This document shows, piece after piece, positions 23,218-34,739 of a DNA stretch of 64,000 nt. Both the position numbers and the translations under genes were made by a program. Origin of the DNA: Manihot esculenta (taxonomy: Eukaryota; Streptophyta; Magnoliopsida; Malpighiales; Euphorbiaceae). How positions within the stretch are numbered: position 1 is the stretch's first letter; each line of letters opens with the position of its first letter. The stretch covers positions 14,509,051 to 14,573,050 of the forward strand of contig NC_035172.2 in the NCBI RefSeq assembly GCF_001659605.2. Reading direction: 5' to 3'. Under the pieces are notes generated by a model that had not been told where the DNA came from, ran no database searches, and worked only from the letters and a program-made list of their open reading frames with translations.

Positions 23218-24825
23218 CAAGCATAGAACTTAAACTTAGCAAAAGAAATAACAGGCGCTGGTCCCCACAAATCGCAATGAATTTTATCAAAAACAGAAGA
23301 ACTAATATGTTCAGAAGCACTAAAAGGCATTTTACTTAATTTGCCTAACTGACAGCTATCACACAAAAACTTAGAACGCAAAGAACCTGTTACATTAACT
23401 AGATTTTTATTGAATAAAACAGAAACAGCCGAAGCTTGTGGGTGTCCTAATCTCTGATGCCAAAGCTCAGCAGTACCAGCCTTAAACCGATTCGAGAAGT
23501 AGGCCTCAGGAATTCCAGATAATGTATACAGATTAAGCCTCCTTGGCCCTTTCAGAAGTACCTGCCCTGTTTCCCGATCCTTAACACAAACAGAAATATT
23601 AGAGAACTCACAGTTTACTGGATATTCATCAGTTAGTTGACTAATTGACAACAGGTTTTGTTTTAAATCAGGTACAGACAACACATTAGAAAGAGGCAGA
23701 TTATACTTTTGTTTCAAAAAAGACGTACCAATACCATCAATTGGCAAGAACGCACCATTTCCGATTGTGATAGAATCAGACCCAAGATAACTACTAATAT
23801 TTTTTAACAAATGTTTGTTACCTGTCATGTGATTGGACGCACCTGAATCAGCTACCCAGTCGGCACCATGAACTCCATTGTCGAGTGTGAGAGCTGCAAG
23901 AGCTTGTGGAGGGCTTTCACGTTGTCCTTTAGAAACCCACCAGCAAATTTTAGCAATATGTCCTTCTTTGCCACAGTATTGACAAATTTCGCCTCTGGCC
24001 TGGTGGTGGTGGACGGCGTTGGGCAGAATACCCCCCTTTGTTCTGATTCTGACCTCGGGTCTGCTGGGCTCGAAATCCTCGTCCTTGCGAATCGAAACTG
24101 GAGCATCGATCTGAGCTGGGATTTGTGTGTTTCTGTTGATTCCCATAGAAAGCTACATGTGATGCGATCTGTTCCAGCGAAGTATTGGTCTGACTTGAGA
24201 ACCAATTCTGCCGTTGATCATGATTTTTCAATTGTGACACTAACTCATTATAGTTAAGTCGTGGTGGCTTGAGCATAGTAGTGGTGAAGGTCTCGTATTG
24301 TGGACCTAAGCTAGTGAGAAGACAGAAGACTTTCTCACCATCGAGCACTTTTTTACCAATTGCAGTCAAATTGTCGCAAATCTCTTTAAACAAGCGTAAG
24401 TGCTCTGTTATAGAGTTGTTGTCGTCTTTTCGAAAATACGTTAACTATTGTCGAAGGGTAAACTCTCTCTCTTGTGAGTCTTGAGCATAGGCTTCTTTCA
24501 AGGCGCTCCACACATCTCTCACAGTTTCTAATCCGATGATAAGTCCCAGAGATTCTTCACTGAGAGTCCCGTAGATCCACCCTCGAAGCAATCGATCGGA
24601 ATTTTGCCAAGTTTTAAAAGCATCTGACTGTTGTGGTTGATAATTTTCTGGAACTGGATTTGGAGAAGGGTCGAACTTCTGATCTTCTGGAAAATCCCTC
24701 ACAAGGTGATCAGATAATTCCTGACTCTCAGCTAAACTCAGGACCTGTTCTCTCCAAAGTGGGTAATTTGTCTGTTTAAGTTTTAGAGTTACGAAATTAG
24801 CTACATTCAAAGTAGGAGAAGCCAT
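23218..24825 (-). pseudogene. Copia gag, protease and N-terminal integrase
   Basis: Starts at MASPTLNVANF (24825), 15-30 bases after the primer site. Gag of the copia UBN2/retrotran type runs to about 24000, followed by zinc knuckle CQYCGKEGHIAKIC, retropepsin with DSGASNHM (near 23850), the GAG-pre-integrase motif LWHQRLGHPQ (near 23475) and the start of the integrase core, cut by A2 at 23217. Breaks: an in-frame TAG at 24445-24447 in gag, and a frame shift near 23980-24000 just before the zinc knuckle. Confidence 0.92.
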
Positions 24826-24840
24826 GGGAGCGGACAGAAC

Positions 24841-24854
24841 CTGCTCTGATACCA
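24841..24854 (-). other. Copia primer binding site
   Basis: Minus strand TGGTATCAGAGCAG, initiator Met tRNA type, lies between the 5' LTR and the gag start. Confidence 0.9.
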
Positions 24855-24855
24855 A

Positions 24856-25172
24856 GTAAGAAATTATGAAGAAGTGAATAATATAATATTGAATGTAGCT
24901 CAAATCATCCAATGAGCTATAATACACTGCTTTAAATAAAAAAATAATAACAACTATTGTAGCAACTAAATAGGAGAAAGCAGAGAAAGTGGAGAAAATG
25001 ACTGAGCTATTTCAGGTAATCAAACCCATTACCCGTGGGATCCTAACTACTAAGACTTATTCAAACTAAACATATTTACCATAATACACCTTATCTCTCC
25101 ACAGCTCTAGCACATGGCATCCAACCTTATAACTCCAGAGGGATATTTGCATCCTTATAACCCCTTAAGTCA
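24856..25172 (-). repeat. Copia 5' LTR (about 317 bp)
   Basis: Outer edge at 25172 starts TGACTTAAGGGGTTATAAGG, the same as the 17 bp of the 3' LTR at 8076. The inner edge is placed just before the primer site and is approximate because no CA end is obvious there. Confidence 0.75.
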
Positions 25173-25180
25173 TTAGAATG

Positions 25181-26032
25181 TACTACAATACGTATTAGAA
25201 TTAATAGTAAAATATTTTGCAAAGACATTAATTTTATTGCTATATAAATTGACATATGACAACAATATTAATAGTTGTTGTTATCGATGGATAAAGAAAA
25301 TTAACAAATAAAAATTATGAAAAATAGTAAAATATTATTTTTAGCAGTAATATTTATTGCTGTTAATAATTATTTTTTTAGTACCAATTATAATTTTACT
25401 GCAAAATATATATATTCATAATTTTATAGTAGCAACATATAACATTCATATTTTGCTGCTATATCTACCCTTACAATTTATAGCAACAAGATATGATTAC
25501 TGCATGGAAAGAGATAATTTCTAATAAAGTTTTTGTGTTGTTGATTTCTAGACCTAATGCTTCTTCTTCTATGCTACCTATTGATATTAATGGTATAGGA
25601 TTAACTTGCAATACAAAACCCATAGCCATAGGCATAGGTGTAACCTTTTGTTCAATGCTAAAATTGACGATTAAAGCATTTGAGACTACATTAATAAGAG
25701 ATAACTGACAGAAGAAATTATTTTATTTATAAACTTCACTTTCAACAGGCGTAAAGTCATTTCAAATCTTTCTGTCCCGACTAATGTGCTAGTGGCTATA
25801 GATATTTTGCAGCAAAATTATTATTGCTGCTAAAAAATTAATTATTAGCAAAAATAAATATTACTGCTAAAAACAACCTGTTACTAATGCTCATAATTTT
25901 TTTTATTGTTATATCTTTTTATGCATCAATAGTAGCAATAATTGATATTGTTGCCATATTTTAATACATATAGCAGCAAAATTAATATTGCTGTAAAATT
26001 TTTTGCAGCTAATTCTAATGTTTGTTGTAGTA
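25181..26032. mobile_element. CACTA-like non-autonomous DNA transposon (852 bp)
   Basis: The ends are imperfect inverted repeats about 65 bp long, both starting TACTACAA and sharing ATTAGAATTA, and are flanked by the 3-bp direct repeat ATG (25178-25180 and 26033-26035). CACTA elements normally end CACTACAA and make 3-bp duplications, so this fits with a C-to-T change at both tips. The interior is AT-rich with many dispersed TAGCAGCAA/TTGCTGCTA words in both orientations. No transposase-like ORF. An alternative reading is a 2-bp TA duplication with CTACAA ends. Confidence 0.65.
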
Positions 26033-26101
26033 ATGAAGTAGAAATCTTCGTAATTTTTTGTTAGAATTATAATTAATTTTATATATTAATATTGATGTAG
26101 A

Positions 26102-26640
26102 TGAGATTAAATTGATGATGTGGCAGGAATAGAACTATACTATGATTAGCCAGAACTTGCAAGAGAAGAAACGTGAGGCGGTGGTGGGTGTCCACGGTAA
26201 GTACTCCGAAACTCAAGTCAGTATTTTGAAGAATAGAGAGAATGTAATGGATTACTTAGAGTTTGAGTAGTATTAGAGATAAAGTACATTTGTCTATATG
26301 ATCTTCCCCTTTTATACTGTAAAGAGATGGAGATAAACATAGCGTTTTAGATCCAGTAATGATGTGGCCGGCTACTCAATAATGCACATTACCAGCTAAT
26401 AGGTTGGTGATCCCGTAATCACAGGTGACATGTTGGACTGTGCATGATAACGGTAACTCTGTGCCAAGACTCAGCCTATTAGGGGAGGGCGGATCTTGAC
26501 GATAATCCGGGTGTTAAAGTATTCGGGTCTCTCTTTTTTATGGCGGGACTGTGTTTTCCGCTTGTCAAATCTTTGTCACATGGCCCCTATTTTGTGGTAG
26601 CAACTTATAGCTTACTTTGGGCGGATGTTATGTAACATCA
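26102..26640 (-). repeat. 3' LTR of Tat1 (539 bp)
   Basis: Aligns along its length with 32281-32815, for example the shared AGAGAAG.AACGTGAGGC and CTCAAGTCAGTAT words. In element orientation it starts TGATGTTACAT and ends TCTCA. Many substitutions against its partner mean an old insertion. Confidence 0.88.
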
Positions 26641-26653
26641 GAGGTCCCCCGCT
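26641..26653 (-). other. Polypurine tract of Tat1
   Basis: Minus strand AGCGGGGGACCTC directly precedes the 3' LTR start. Confidence 0.7.
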
Positions 26654-27499
26654 AGTATTTGACTCTTTAGGTTCGAAGGTTCCTGTTTGCCTTTCCAGTT
26701 TAGGACACGTGGCGTGACCTCTGTCATAAGTGTCATTTCGCTTGCCTCTGGTCGCCTTATCTTTTGTGCCACATTCAAACTTCATCGGCTATTTCGCTGT
26801 ATAAGAACCCTTCTTTCTTCTTTTTGGCTTACAATAGTTTCTCATAGGAGAGAGAAATGGAGGTCCTTCTTCTTCTGTTCCTAAAAGTAACCAAATATAT
26901 GTGGAGGATATCATCATGATCTTTGAAAAGCAAATGAAGGTGGATTTTCATGAAGGTGCAAGCATATTACTTAGCTATGTGGATTGCAACCAGTCCGATT
27001 ATAGCGGCTTTTCAGCGCTATAACCCTTGGGACAGAGGCTGATTTGTGCAAGATTGATTCCGAGAGCAAGGCCAGAAAGATAGTTGGTGAGACAGCTCTT
27101 CTCTTGGCCTTTTAGATGGCTCCATTCCACAGGGTGGGATAGACTTTAAGGATTTTGATGTAATAGAGACTTTTAATATAATAGAGACTTTATTTGAGTC
27201 CCTTTTAAACTCCTTATAATCTTTTGTAATGAAAATATACATTTCATATATTTTTGTGTGTTTTCTTTGTTGCTAGCGTATATTCTTTAATACTCATTTA
27301 GTCATAAAATAATTTTTAAAAAATTTACTGAAAAATAAGATTAATACCTGGGCCTGTAGCTCGGCTACCTGCCACCTTTCCATTGTAAAATGCCTTGGGG
27401 GAATTTGTTAACAAGGATCTTTTATCTGATCTAGTTTTTTGTTTTACACCTTTATCCTTTGTCTTTTTATGGGCTAGTATAACCGCCTTTCCAGCTTTC
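26654..27499 (-). other. Tat1 3' untranslated region
   Basis: No coding homology seen. Several words recur in Tat2 on the other strand near 48180-48440, for example a segment around GAATCAATCTTGCACAA, which confirms this is element sequence and not host DNA. Confidence 0.6.
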
Positions 27500-28240
27500 T
27501 AGCGTAGACAACTCGATTAATGGGATCAACGCCTAAACTTATGGTTTGGCGAGAGTCGCCTTATAGCTTGACTTGGCAAAAACTACCTTATAGCCTTGCT
27601 TAATGGAATCAACGCCCGAATGGCCTTGTGAAAACTGCCTTATAGTCTGGCATGACGAAAATTGCCTTATGGCCTTACTTAGTGGGACCAACGCCCAAAT
27701 GGCTTGGCGAAAAACTGCCTTATGGCCTAACTTGGAGAAAATTATCTTATGGCCTTGCTTAGTAGGACCAACACCCGAATAGCTTAATGAAAACTGCCTT
27801 ATGGCCTAGTCTAGTGAAAATTGCCTTGTGGTCTGACCTAGCGAAAATTGCTTGTGGCCTAGCTTGGAGAAAATTGCCTTATGGCATGCCTTAGCCTAGC
27901 GAAAATTGCCTTATGGCATTACTTAGTGGGACCAATGCCCGAATGATCTGGCTGATTCCATCTTGTGGCCTTGTTTAGTGGGATAAATGCCCGAATGGAC
28001 TAGTGAAAAACTGCCTTATGGCCTTGTTTAGTTGGACCAACGCCCAAATGGTTTGGCTAAGATCACCTTACGACCTTATTTAGTAGAAACAACGCCCGAA
28101 TGGTCTGGCAAAAACTGCCTTATAGCCTTTTTTAGTGGGACCAACGTTCGAATGGCCTGGTGAAAATTACCTTACGGCCTAGCCTAGCAAAAATTGCCTT
28201 ATGGCCTTGGTTAGTCTCTATTTGAGGGAGGCTATCCCAT
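27500..28240 (-). repeat. Tandem minisatellite in the Tat1 3' region
   Basis: About 13 degenerate units of roughly 52-54 bp built from CTTAGTGGGACCAACGCCC, GAATGGCCTGGCGAAAA and CTGCCTTATGGCCTT, with shorter 28-bp sub-units. A homologous array lies in Tat2 at 47340-47560. Tat/Ogre elements are known for tandem repeats in this position, and some plant satellites are thought to come from them. Confidence 0.85.
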
Positions 28241-28299
28241 TGTTCCTGAACACCACATGTGAAAATACCTTGTTAATTTGTTATTGATAAAACTTTCTC

Positions 28300-29400
28300 A
28301 TTAAGTATGTTCCAAGAATAGAGAATAACTTGACCATCTAACTTGGCCAACTTATATGACCCTGGGAGAATAATCTTCGAGACCTTGAACGGTCCTTTCT
28401 AATTCTCGCCCAACTTACCAGACCCGGCACTGCCACCCATTACATCTGTTATTTTAAGGACTAGATCCCCCTATATTGAAGGTGTGTGGCCTAACCTTAC
28501 TGTTGAATATTCTAGACAGCTTATTTTTGTAAACCGCCATTTTGATTACTGCCTTTTCTTGCAAGAATTTTGCTTGGTCCAAATTGAATTGTATTTCTTC
28601 AGGATTTCCTGATATCTTAGGGTATTGTATCCTAAAGCTGCCTACTTGGATTTCTAAGGAAATAACTGCCTTGACCCCATACACAAGAGAAAAGAGTGTT
28701 TCTCCTGTAGCTATCCTAGGAGTGGTTCTGTATGCCCATAGTATATTTTGTAACTCTTTGGGTCAGTTGCCCTTGGCTTGGTTGAGTCTTTTCTTTAGAC
28801 CCTGTAGGATAGTCCTATTTGTTACCTCAGTCATACCATTGGTCTGAGGATGATAGGCAGAGCTAAACCTTAAGTAAATTTCTCATTTCTTGCAGAAGTC
28901 TTTGAACTTGGAGCTTGCAAACTGAGTTCCATTATCGGTGATTACTATCTTTGGTATTTTGAATCGAGTGAATATCCTTTTGCTGCGAAGGAAATCGCTT
29001 GTTGGGTGGTGATGGACTGTATTGCCTTAGGCTCTACTCACTTGCTGAAATGATCTACCGCCACGATTACGAACTTTCTTGATCCGGTTACCTTAGAGAA
29101 CGGGCCAAGGATGTCGATCCCCCACTAAAATAAAGGCCAAAGACTTCCAATGATTGCTTGCATTTCTCCTAGGGTCTTTGGGAAGTTTGCATGTTTTTGG
29201 CATCTTTGACACCTCTGGACAAGCTGCTTCGCATCTTCTATTATCATCGGCTAGTAGTATCCTTGTCTAAATGCTTTTTGAGTAATTGTTTGGGCTCCTT
29301 CGTGGCTCTTACAATCACCTAATGGATACCCTTTAAGATTTTCTAGCCTTCCTCCTTAGTAACACATCGCAGCCATGTCTGTGTCGAGGACCTCCTGTAC
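28300..29400 (-). pseudogene. Tat1 integrase remnant
   Basis: Broken minus-strand frames resemble gypsy integrase and match the Tat2 remnant at 46200-47249: a core stretch reading like GSRKFVIVAVDHFSK (near 29040-29085), the later TGETLFSLVYGVKA segment (near 28670-28700), PEEIQFNLDQAKFLQEKA (near 28560-28610) and a C-terminal LVLKITDVM-like part. Stops and shifts throughout; not functional. Confidence 0.8.
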
Positions 29401-29639
29401 AACCAACAATTAATTAGTGCGTATTTAGAAGACTTCCTTATTACTTGTTTGGCTAATAATTCATCGGCTGAAAGATCATCTTGTGTCAAGAATTTGTATA
29501 TTGACGTCATCCATAATTCATTCTTCTTTAGGAAAGGACACTTCTACTTCCATTGCTGGATTGTGCAATTCCTCAAACTCAAATGGTTGGGTCAAGTGTT
29601 GTTCACTCACGCTACCATCTTGGCTAGAAGATGTACCTC

Positions 29640-30010
29640 TTCGTTGTTGCCTCTAGCCACCTAGCAAAGTTCGCAGCTATCCTGCCCATCTTTAATCCTG
29701 TCCATCAAGGACCAAACCTTCTCCTCATATTTGATAAGGTTCAGTTCTTAGACTCTAAATTGTTTGTGGCATTGATTAACAATCAATTGTGAGTCACTAA
29801 AAATAATGAATTTTTGTATACCTAATTCCTTGATGACTCTTAGGGCCATTATTATAGCCTCATATTTGGCTACATTTTTTGTGACGTTGAAGGTGAGTTT
29901 GGCCGCATATCGAAGCTTTATCCCTGTCTGAGATTGCAACAGGATCTTGGTTCCTGAACTCCCGGCTCCGCAAGCTCCATCTGCGCATACCTTTCATTCC
30001 TCTATGTTCT
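29640..30010 (-). pseudogene. Tat1 second (archaeal-type) RNase H
   Basis: Minus-strand frame from about 30005 reads KVCADGACGAGSSGTKI, then YEAIIMALRVIKELGI (29870-29820) and IIFSDSQLIVNQC (29800-29765). DGA, the YEA..AL helix and SDSQLIVNQ are the signature of the extra RNase H of Tat/Ogre elements. It follows the usual RNase H ending near 30064, as expected. A stop occurs just before KVCADG. Confidence 0.85.
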
Positions 30011-30063
30011 CCTATGAGGACCATGAAGTTCTAATGGCGGAGTCATCTCTATAATAAATTCGG

Positions 30064-31250
30064 CTAGCACCTGGCTTTCATGGCCTTCCTTGGAACGTGC
30101 TTGATATCGTAGGCCCACAGTATTACTGCCCAAGTGGATAACCATCCTGACAATTTCGGCCTGTGTAGAACCTTCTGCAAAGGGTAATCTATTCTGAATT
30201 CTATGGTATATGACTCAAAGTATGGTTGTTGCTTTGTGGCTGACATTAGAACTGCGAATGCCAACTTTTTGAGAGGAGGGTAGTTCAATTCTGCTCCCTT
30301 CAACACCCAACTAGCATAGTATACTGGGCTTTGCTCCCTATTGTTTTCACGAACAAGTACTGAGCAAACTATTTTCCTTATCACAGACAAGTATAGAAAT
30401 AAAACTTCACCTTCAACGGGCAGGCTTAACAGCGGAGGGGATGACAAGAAGCTTTTTAGACTTTTAAATGCCTCTACACAATCTTCTCCCTATTCAAACT
30501 TGCTTTGCCTTTGCCTTTGAAAGCCTTGAAGAATGGGAGGTACCTTCTGGCCGAGCATGATATGAAATGACCTAGGGCAGTGACCTGCCCATTCAGCCTT
30601 TGTACCTCATTAATGGTTTTGGGTGCTTCTATGTTTTAGATGGCACTGATCTTCTTAGGCTTTGCCTTTATATCTCTTTCCAAGATTATAGATCCTAGGA
30701 ATTTCCTAGCTTTTACTCCGAAGGTAAACTTTTCAGGGTTCAACGTCATACCCGCCTTGTCCAGGACATTAAAAACTTTTTAGATATCTTCTGGATGGTC
30801 TTCCAAGTATCGACATTTCACTACCATGTCATCCACATACACCTCAACTGTTGACCCCACTATTTTTTTTGAAGATTCCTGATACTGGCTTTTGGTACAT
30901 CGCTCTTGTATTTTTTCAATTCGAAAGATATTACTTTGTAGTAATAAACTCCTTCATCTGTTATGAACGTGGTCTTCTTTGGATCCTTGGTATCCATCAT
31001 GATTTGGAGGTATCCTGAAATGCATCAAGAAAGGAGACCGCTGTATGTCCTAAGATCGAGTCCACTAATCTATCAATGAACAGTAACGGGTAATGATCTT
31101 TTAGACATGCTTTATTTAGGTCAATGAAATCTACGTACATCCTCCAATTTCCGTTAGCTTTTTTTACTAGGACCGCATTGGCCAGCCATGTGGGATACTG
31201 GACTTCCTTTATCAACTATGCACTTAGAAGCTTATTAACCTCTTCTTTGA
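30064..31250 (-). pseudogene. Tat1 reverse transcriptase and first RNase H
   Basis: Reverse transcriptase segments: YPTWLANAVLVKKANGNWRM and DLNKACLKDHYPL (31200-31090), SFLDAFQ, and the catalytic YVDDMVVK (about 30820-30846). RNase H: YYASWVLKGAELNYPPLKK (30335-30270) through HVPRKAMKA at 30075. Frames are broken between the motifs by shifts and stops (for example near 30890 and 30480). Confidence 0.87.
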
Positions 31251-31599
31251 TGACTTGCTGCCTCTCTTATGCGAACTTTCTTTTCTTTTGTTGGACTAGT
31301 TTGACTGTTTTATCAATGGATAACTTATGGGTAATGAGAGCTAGGTTCATACTTGTTACATCTTTTGGAGACCAAGTGAAAGTGGTTACTCAGCTCTTCA
31401 GTAATTCTATTAAATGGACATTCATTTTCTCGGTTAATGCAGTGCCAAACCGCACCTTTTGCTCCTTTCCTACTTGGACCTCCTCTACTGGATTCGCAGG
31501 TTCTGGCTTTACGTGAGATTATGGCTTCTCTAGCAAGTCGATGGGCATGGTTGCTTTTTCGAGGCTTTTTGCAGGGTATCCATAATCTTCTTTGGCTGA

Positions 31600-32230
31600 C
31601 ATCACACTACATCAGACCACTATTCTTTCCCCGGGGGCTGAAAGCTTAAGAGATAGAGCATCCATGTTAATAATGATACCGTAGCAGTTTAGGATTGGAT
31701 GATCGAGTATCACATTGTATGCAAATAGGATGTCTACCAGTACAAACTCTATATACAACTCTCGACTATACTTTTCATCCCCGAGTACTAAGGGAATGTT
31801 GATGGTATTCAGCACTACCACGATCTTATCTCTTAATCCTACTAAAGGGTAGGAGACTTTGACAAGACTGTTTTTATTCAAGTCTAACTTCTTAAAAATA
31901 TTTAGGATAAGAAGTTTAACTGAACTACCTGTATCCACTAGTATCCTCCTCACCTCATACCAGTTTAGGAGGCTCTTAATGACCAGCGGGTTGTTTTGAA
32001 AGAATTCGGTCGCCTTGTTTGTAGTGTCGAACCTTACCTCTTACTTGGTCCATGGTTCTTGATGGACAGATAGGACATCTTTTGCTACTCGCTTATTTTT
32101 TTCCTTTACCCTTTTTAGGTCCTCCGATGATGACAAGGTCCTCCGATGATGACATGTACAATTTCGTCCATTTCCAAGAATAGGAAAGAAAAGTTCCTTC
32201 TTTAGAGAAAGAAAGGGAACAAGATCCACC
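31600..32230 (-). pseudogene. Tat1 protease and vestige of gag
   Basis: A minus-strand frame from 31953 starts RRILVDTGSSVKLLIL; the DTGSS is a retropepsin active site. Upstream reads EFFQNNPLVIKSLLNWYEV, typical of the region before Tat protease. Only about 280 bp separate this from the 5' LTR and they hold a short repeated TCCTCCGATGATGAC. A Tat gag normally needs over 1 kb, so gag has been deleted. Confidence 0.75.
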
Positions 32231-32280
32231 GTAAACCCAAATGATTGAAGAGAATCTAATGGGTCTTTCGGCAGTGGAAT

Positions 32281-32815
32281 TGAGATTATATTGATTATAT
32301 GATCGAAATGAAACTATATTGTGATTGGCTAGAACCTACAAGAGAAGGAACGTGAGGCAGTGGTGGGTGCCCACGGCAGCCACTCTGACGCTCAAGTCAG
32401 TATCTTGAAGAATGGAGAGAATGCAATAGATTACTTAGAGTTTAAGTAGTAATAGAGATAATGTACATTTGCCTATGTGATCATCCCCTTTTATACTTTA
32501 AGAAGATGGAGATAAATATAATATTTCTTGAAAACTCGGCGATGATGTGACCGACTACTTGATAATAAACATCGCCAGCTAATAAGTTGGTGATCCCATG
32601 ACTGCAAACAACATGCTGGACTGTGCCTGATAATGGTAACTCTGTACCAAGATTTGTCCTATCAGGGGAAGGCGGATCTTGACAATAGTCTGGGTATTAA
32701 AGTGTTTAGGTCTCCCTTTCTTGTAACGGGACCGTATTTTCCGCTTATCATATTTTTGTCATGTATTTTATAGTGACAACTCATAATTTATTTTGGGCGG
32801 ATGTATGTAACATCA
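32281..32815 (-). repeat. 5' LTR of Tat1 (535 bp)
   Basis: Partner of 26102-26640. In element orientation it starts TGATGTTACATAC at 32815. I could not recognise a tRNA match in the leader after 32281. Confidence 0.87.
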
Positions 32816-34468
32816 AGTATAATAATTTTAATATCTCTAAAATTAAAATTTATGAATAAATTCACTATCTTAATTAAAAAACATAAAAATATTCTAGTAG
32901 ATGGGATGTGATCTAAACATTAAAGTAGTACTTTTGATATAGTTAGACAAAATGATATACGTGTTATGGAGATAAACATACTCAGAATTTAAAAATATAT
33001 CATTTTGATTGGCCGAAAAAAATTGTTGTAAAATATATTTAATTGTTTTAGTTATTCATTTGGAATGGGAATTTTCTCATCCTTTTAGTGTTAAAGATAA
33101 CGGTGTTAGTTTAAAAATCTAATAACACACTTTTTAATTTTTTTTGTAGCGTTGAAAATAAAGGTATTAAATAAGAATTAATTAATAAAATTTTTAAAAT
33201 TTAAAAGATATTTTCATATATTTTTTAAAATAAGTAATCAATTAATAAAAATTTATAAAATTAAATAATATTTTTTTACATAATTATATATGATTTCAAT
33301 TTTTATAATAATTTTTAAGTTAAAGAAATTAAATTCTTTTATATTAAATATGAAATTCAATAAAAAAAATATATTTTTTTAATTTCTAAATTCTAAAAAA
33401 AGATAGTTTTCGCTTATTTCTTATTTTTTATACACTTTTGCACTTTTTTTTATTTTTTTAAAAAATAAAGTTGTTGAATGTTTCGTCCAATTTCCAAGTC
33501 TTTGTCCACCATGACATGAACAGGGGAAAAGGACGTGTTATCTGCCTTACATGCCAACAATTAAAGTGCATGAGATCATCAACTTCCGGCCAATAAATCG
33601 ATTCAGGTCGCTTTATGTTATGTAATTAAAAATAGTTAATGGACAGGGAATGTAGCTTTCTGCTTACTACCAATTGATAAAGAGATCATGATGCAACGTC
33701 GAATCCACATTGGTTTATAATTCTTTAAACATTCCTTTTTCTTTTAGTTAATTTTTTATTCGATTAGACTCGATTTATTATTTTAAATATTATTAAAGTT
33801 TAAATAAGCATTTTAATTTAAAATCGAAATAAATTAAAAATTAAAATTTTAATATTTTTAAAAATAAATCGAATCGATTTTAAGTAGAAATTAAATTGAA
33901 TCTAATCGATCTGATTCAATCTGATTCAATTAATTTAATCGGTTGAACTTTTTAATAGATTTTTTATTTTTTATACTTTATATTTAATATTCTCAAATTT
34001 AATTAAAATATTCTAATTTTAATTATAGTTTAATTTCTATATTATAAAAAATAATATATTAGTATTCCTAATCGGTTCAATTTAATTTTTTTGACTTTTT
34101 TATTAAAATTGAATTGAAATAAAATAATCGAAATTTTTAAAATTAAAAATCAAACTGAATTTAAATAAATAAAAAATTAAAATAAATTTCTGAATTAACT
34201 TGATTCTATTGATTTTTTTATTTAAACTGAATACTAATCGCCTCTATTAAATCTTTCTTAATTATTTTAAGTTATAAATACTTAATTTTGATCATGAAAA
34301 AATATATTAATTCTATTGATTTTTTTTTTCAATTATCAACGATTTTAAATATTTATTGAAAAAAAATTGCTAAAGAAATCAAAACCGATTGGTAGATCCC
34401 ATGATTTAAGAAACAAAATTAGCAACTATGTAAAAACTCTTTTTTATAGTATGGACTGTGACATTTTG
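32816..34468. other. AT-rich intergenic DNA, no gene seen
   Basis: Very AT-rich. 33180-33280 carries a loosely repeated TTAATTAATAAAATTT pattern. 33740-34225 is full of degenerate ATCGATTT and AATCGGTTGAA words in both orientations, like an old low-complexity or inverted-repeat element I cannot delimit. 33480-33720 has normal composition but no coding signal. Confidence 0.7.
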
Positions 34469-34492
34469 AATAATAATAATAATAATAATAAT
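34469..34492. repeat. (AAT)8 microsatellite
   Basis: Eight uninterrupted AAT units. Confidence 0.97.
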
Positions 34493-34510
34493 ATTTCCAA
34501 GTGGAGAAGA

Positions 34511-34735
34511 TTAGAACTCCAGCCAGCATGGATCATCAATAGCGAGATTGGTAAGCCTATCTGCGACTTTATTAGCTTTACAAAAGTAGTGACTCATTTG
34601 CACCTGCCAAGAAGGATTTATCAGACTTCGACATTGAGTAATAAGGCTTAAAAACCTTGAATTATCCACTTCTTCAACATTAGTGAGTAACTCAATCACA
34701 GCTTAAGAATCCACCTCGACGGTGGCGGAATCAGG
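34511..34735 (-). pseudogene. RNase H-like fragment (LINE or RVT_3 type)
   Basis: The minus-strand frame reads VEVDS, a stop (TAA near 34705), AVIELLTNVEEVDN, LITQCRSLINPSWQVQ and CKANKVADRLTNLA. The layout of a VIELL helix, a CR-LL..W segment and an ANKVAD-LA end matches the C-terminal half of plant RNase H domains of the reverse-transcriptase-like (RVT_3) family found in LINEs and copied genes. About 75 codons survive, with no neighbouring reverse transcriptase. Identification is by motif memory only. Confidence 0.5.
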
Positions 34736-34739
34736 AGTT

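Larger units (their letters stand above)
8060..25172 (-). mobile_element. Ty1/copia element split by three insertions
   Basis: Reading on the minus strand: 5' LTR (outer edge 25172), Met-type primer site, gag, protease, integrase, reverse transcriptase, RNase H, polypurine tract and the first 17 bp of the 3' LTR, where A1 inserted. The order integrase before reverse transcriptase defines copia. Inside it are A2 (13286-23217) and a family B solo LTR (8310-10549). Without them and their target duplications about 4.9 kb of copia sequence remains, normal for a copia element lacking most of one LTR. The three remaining pieces fit together at both duplications. Several frame breaks show it is dead and older than its guests. 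Confidence 0.93.
26102..32815 (-). mobile_element. Tat-lineage Ty3/gypsy element, decayed (Tat1)
   Basis: Two 0.54-kb LTRs (26102-26640 and 32281-32815) enclose a broken minus-strand pol. The second, archaeal-type RNase H after the usual one is diagnostic of the Tat/Ogre group. Order on the minus strand: LTR, short leader, protease, reverse transcriptase, RNase H, second RNase H, integrase, tandem-repeat 3' region, polypurine tract, LTR. Gag is essentially missing. No clean target duplication; GTAGA and AGTAT flank the ends. Confidence 0.88.

Noticed and set aside
33740..34225. Possible inverted-repeat element in AT-rich DNA with ATCGATTT/AATCGGTT words
   Set aside because: No definable ends or target duplication; low complexity makes chance inversions likely.
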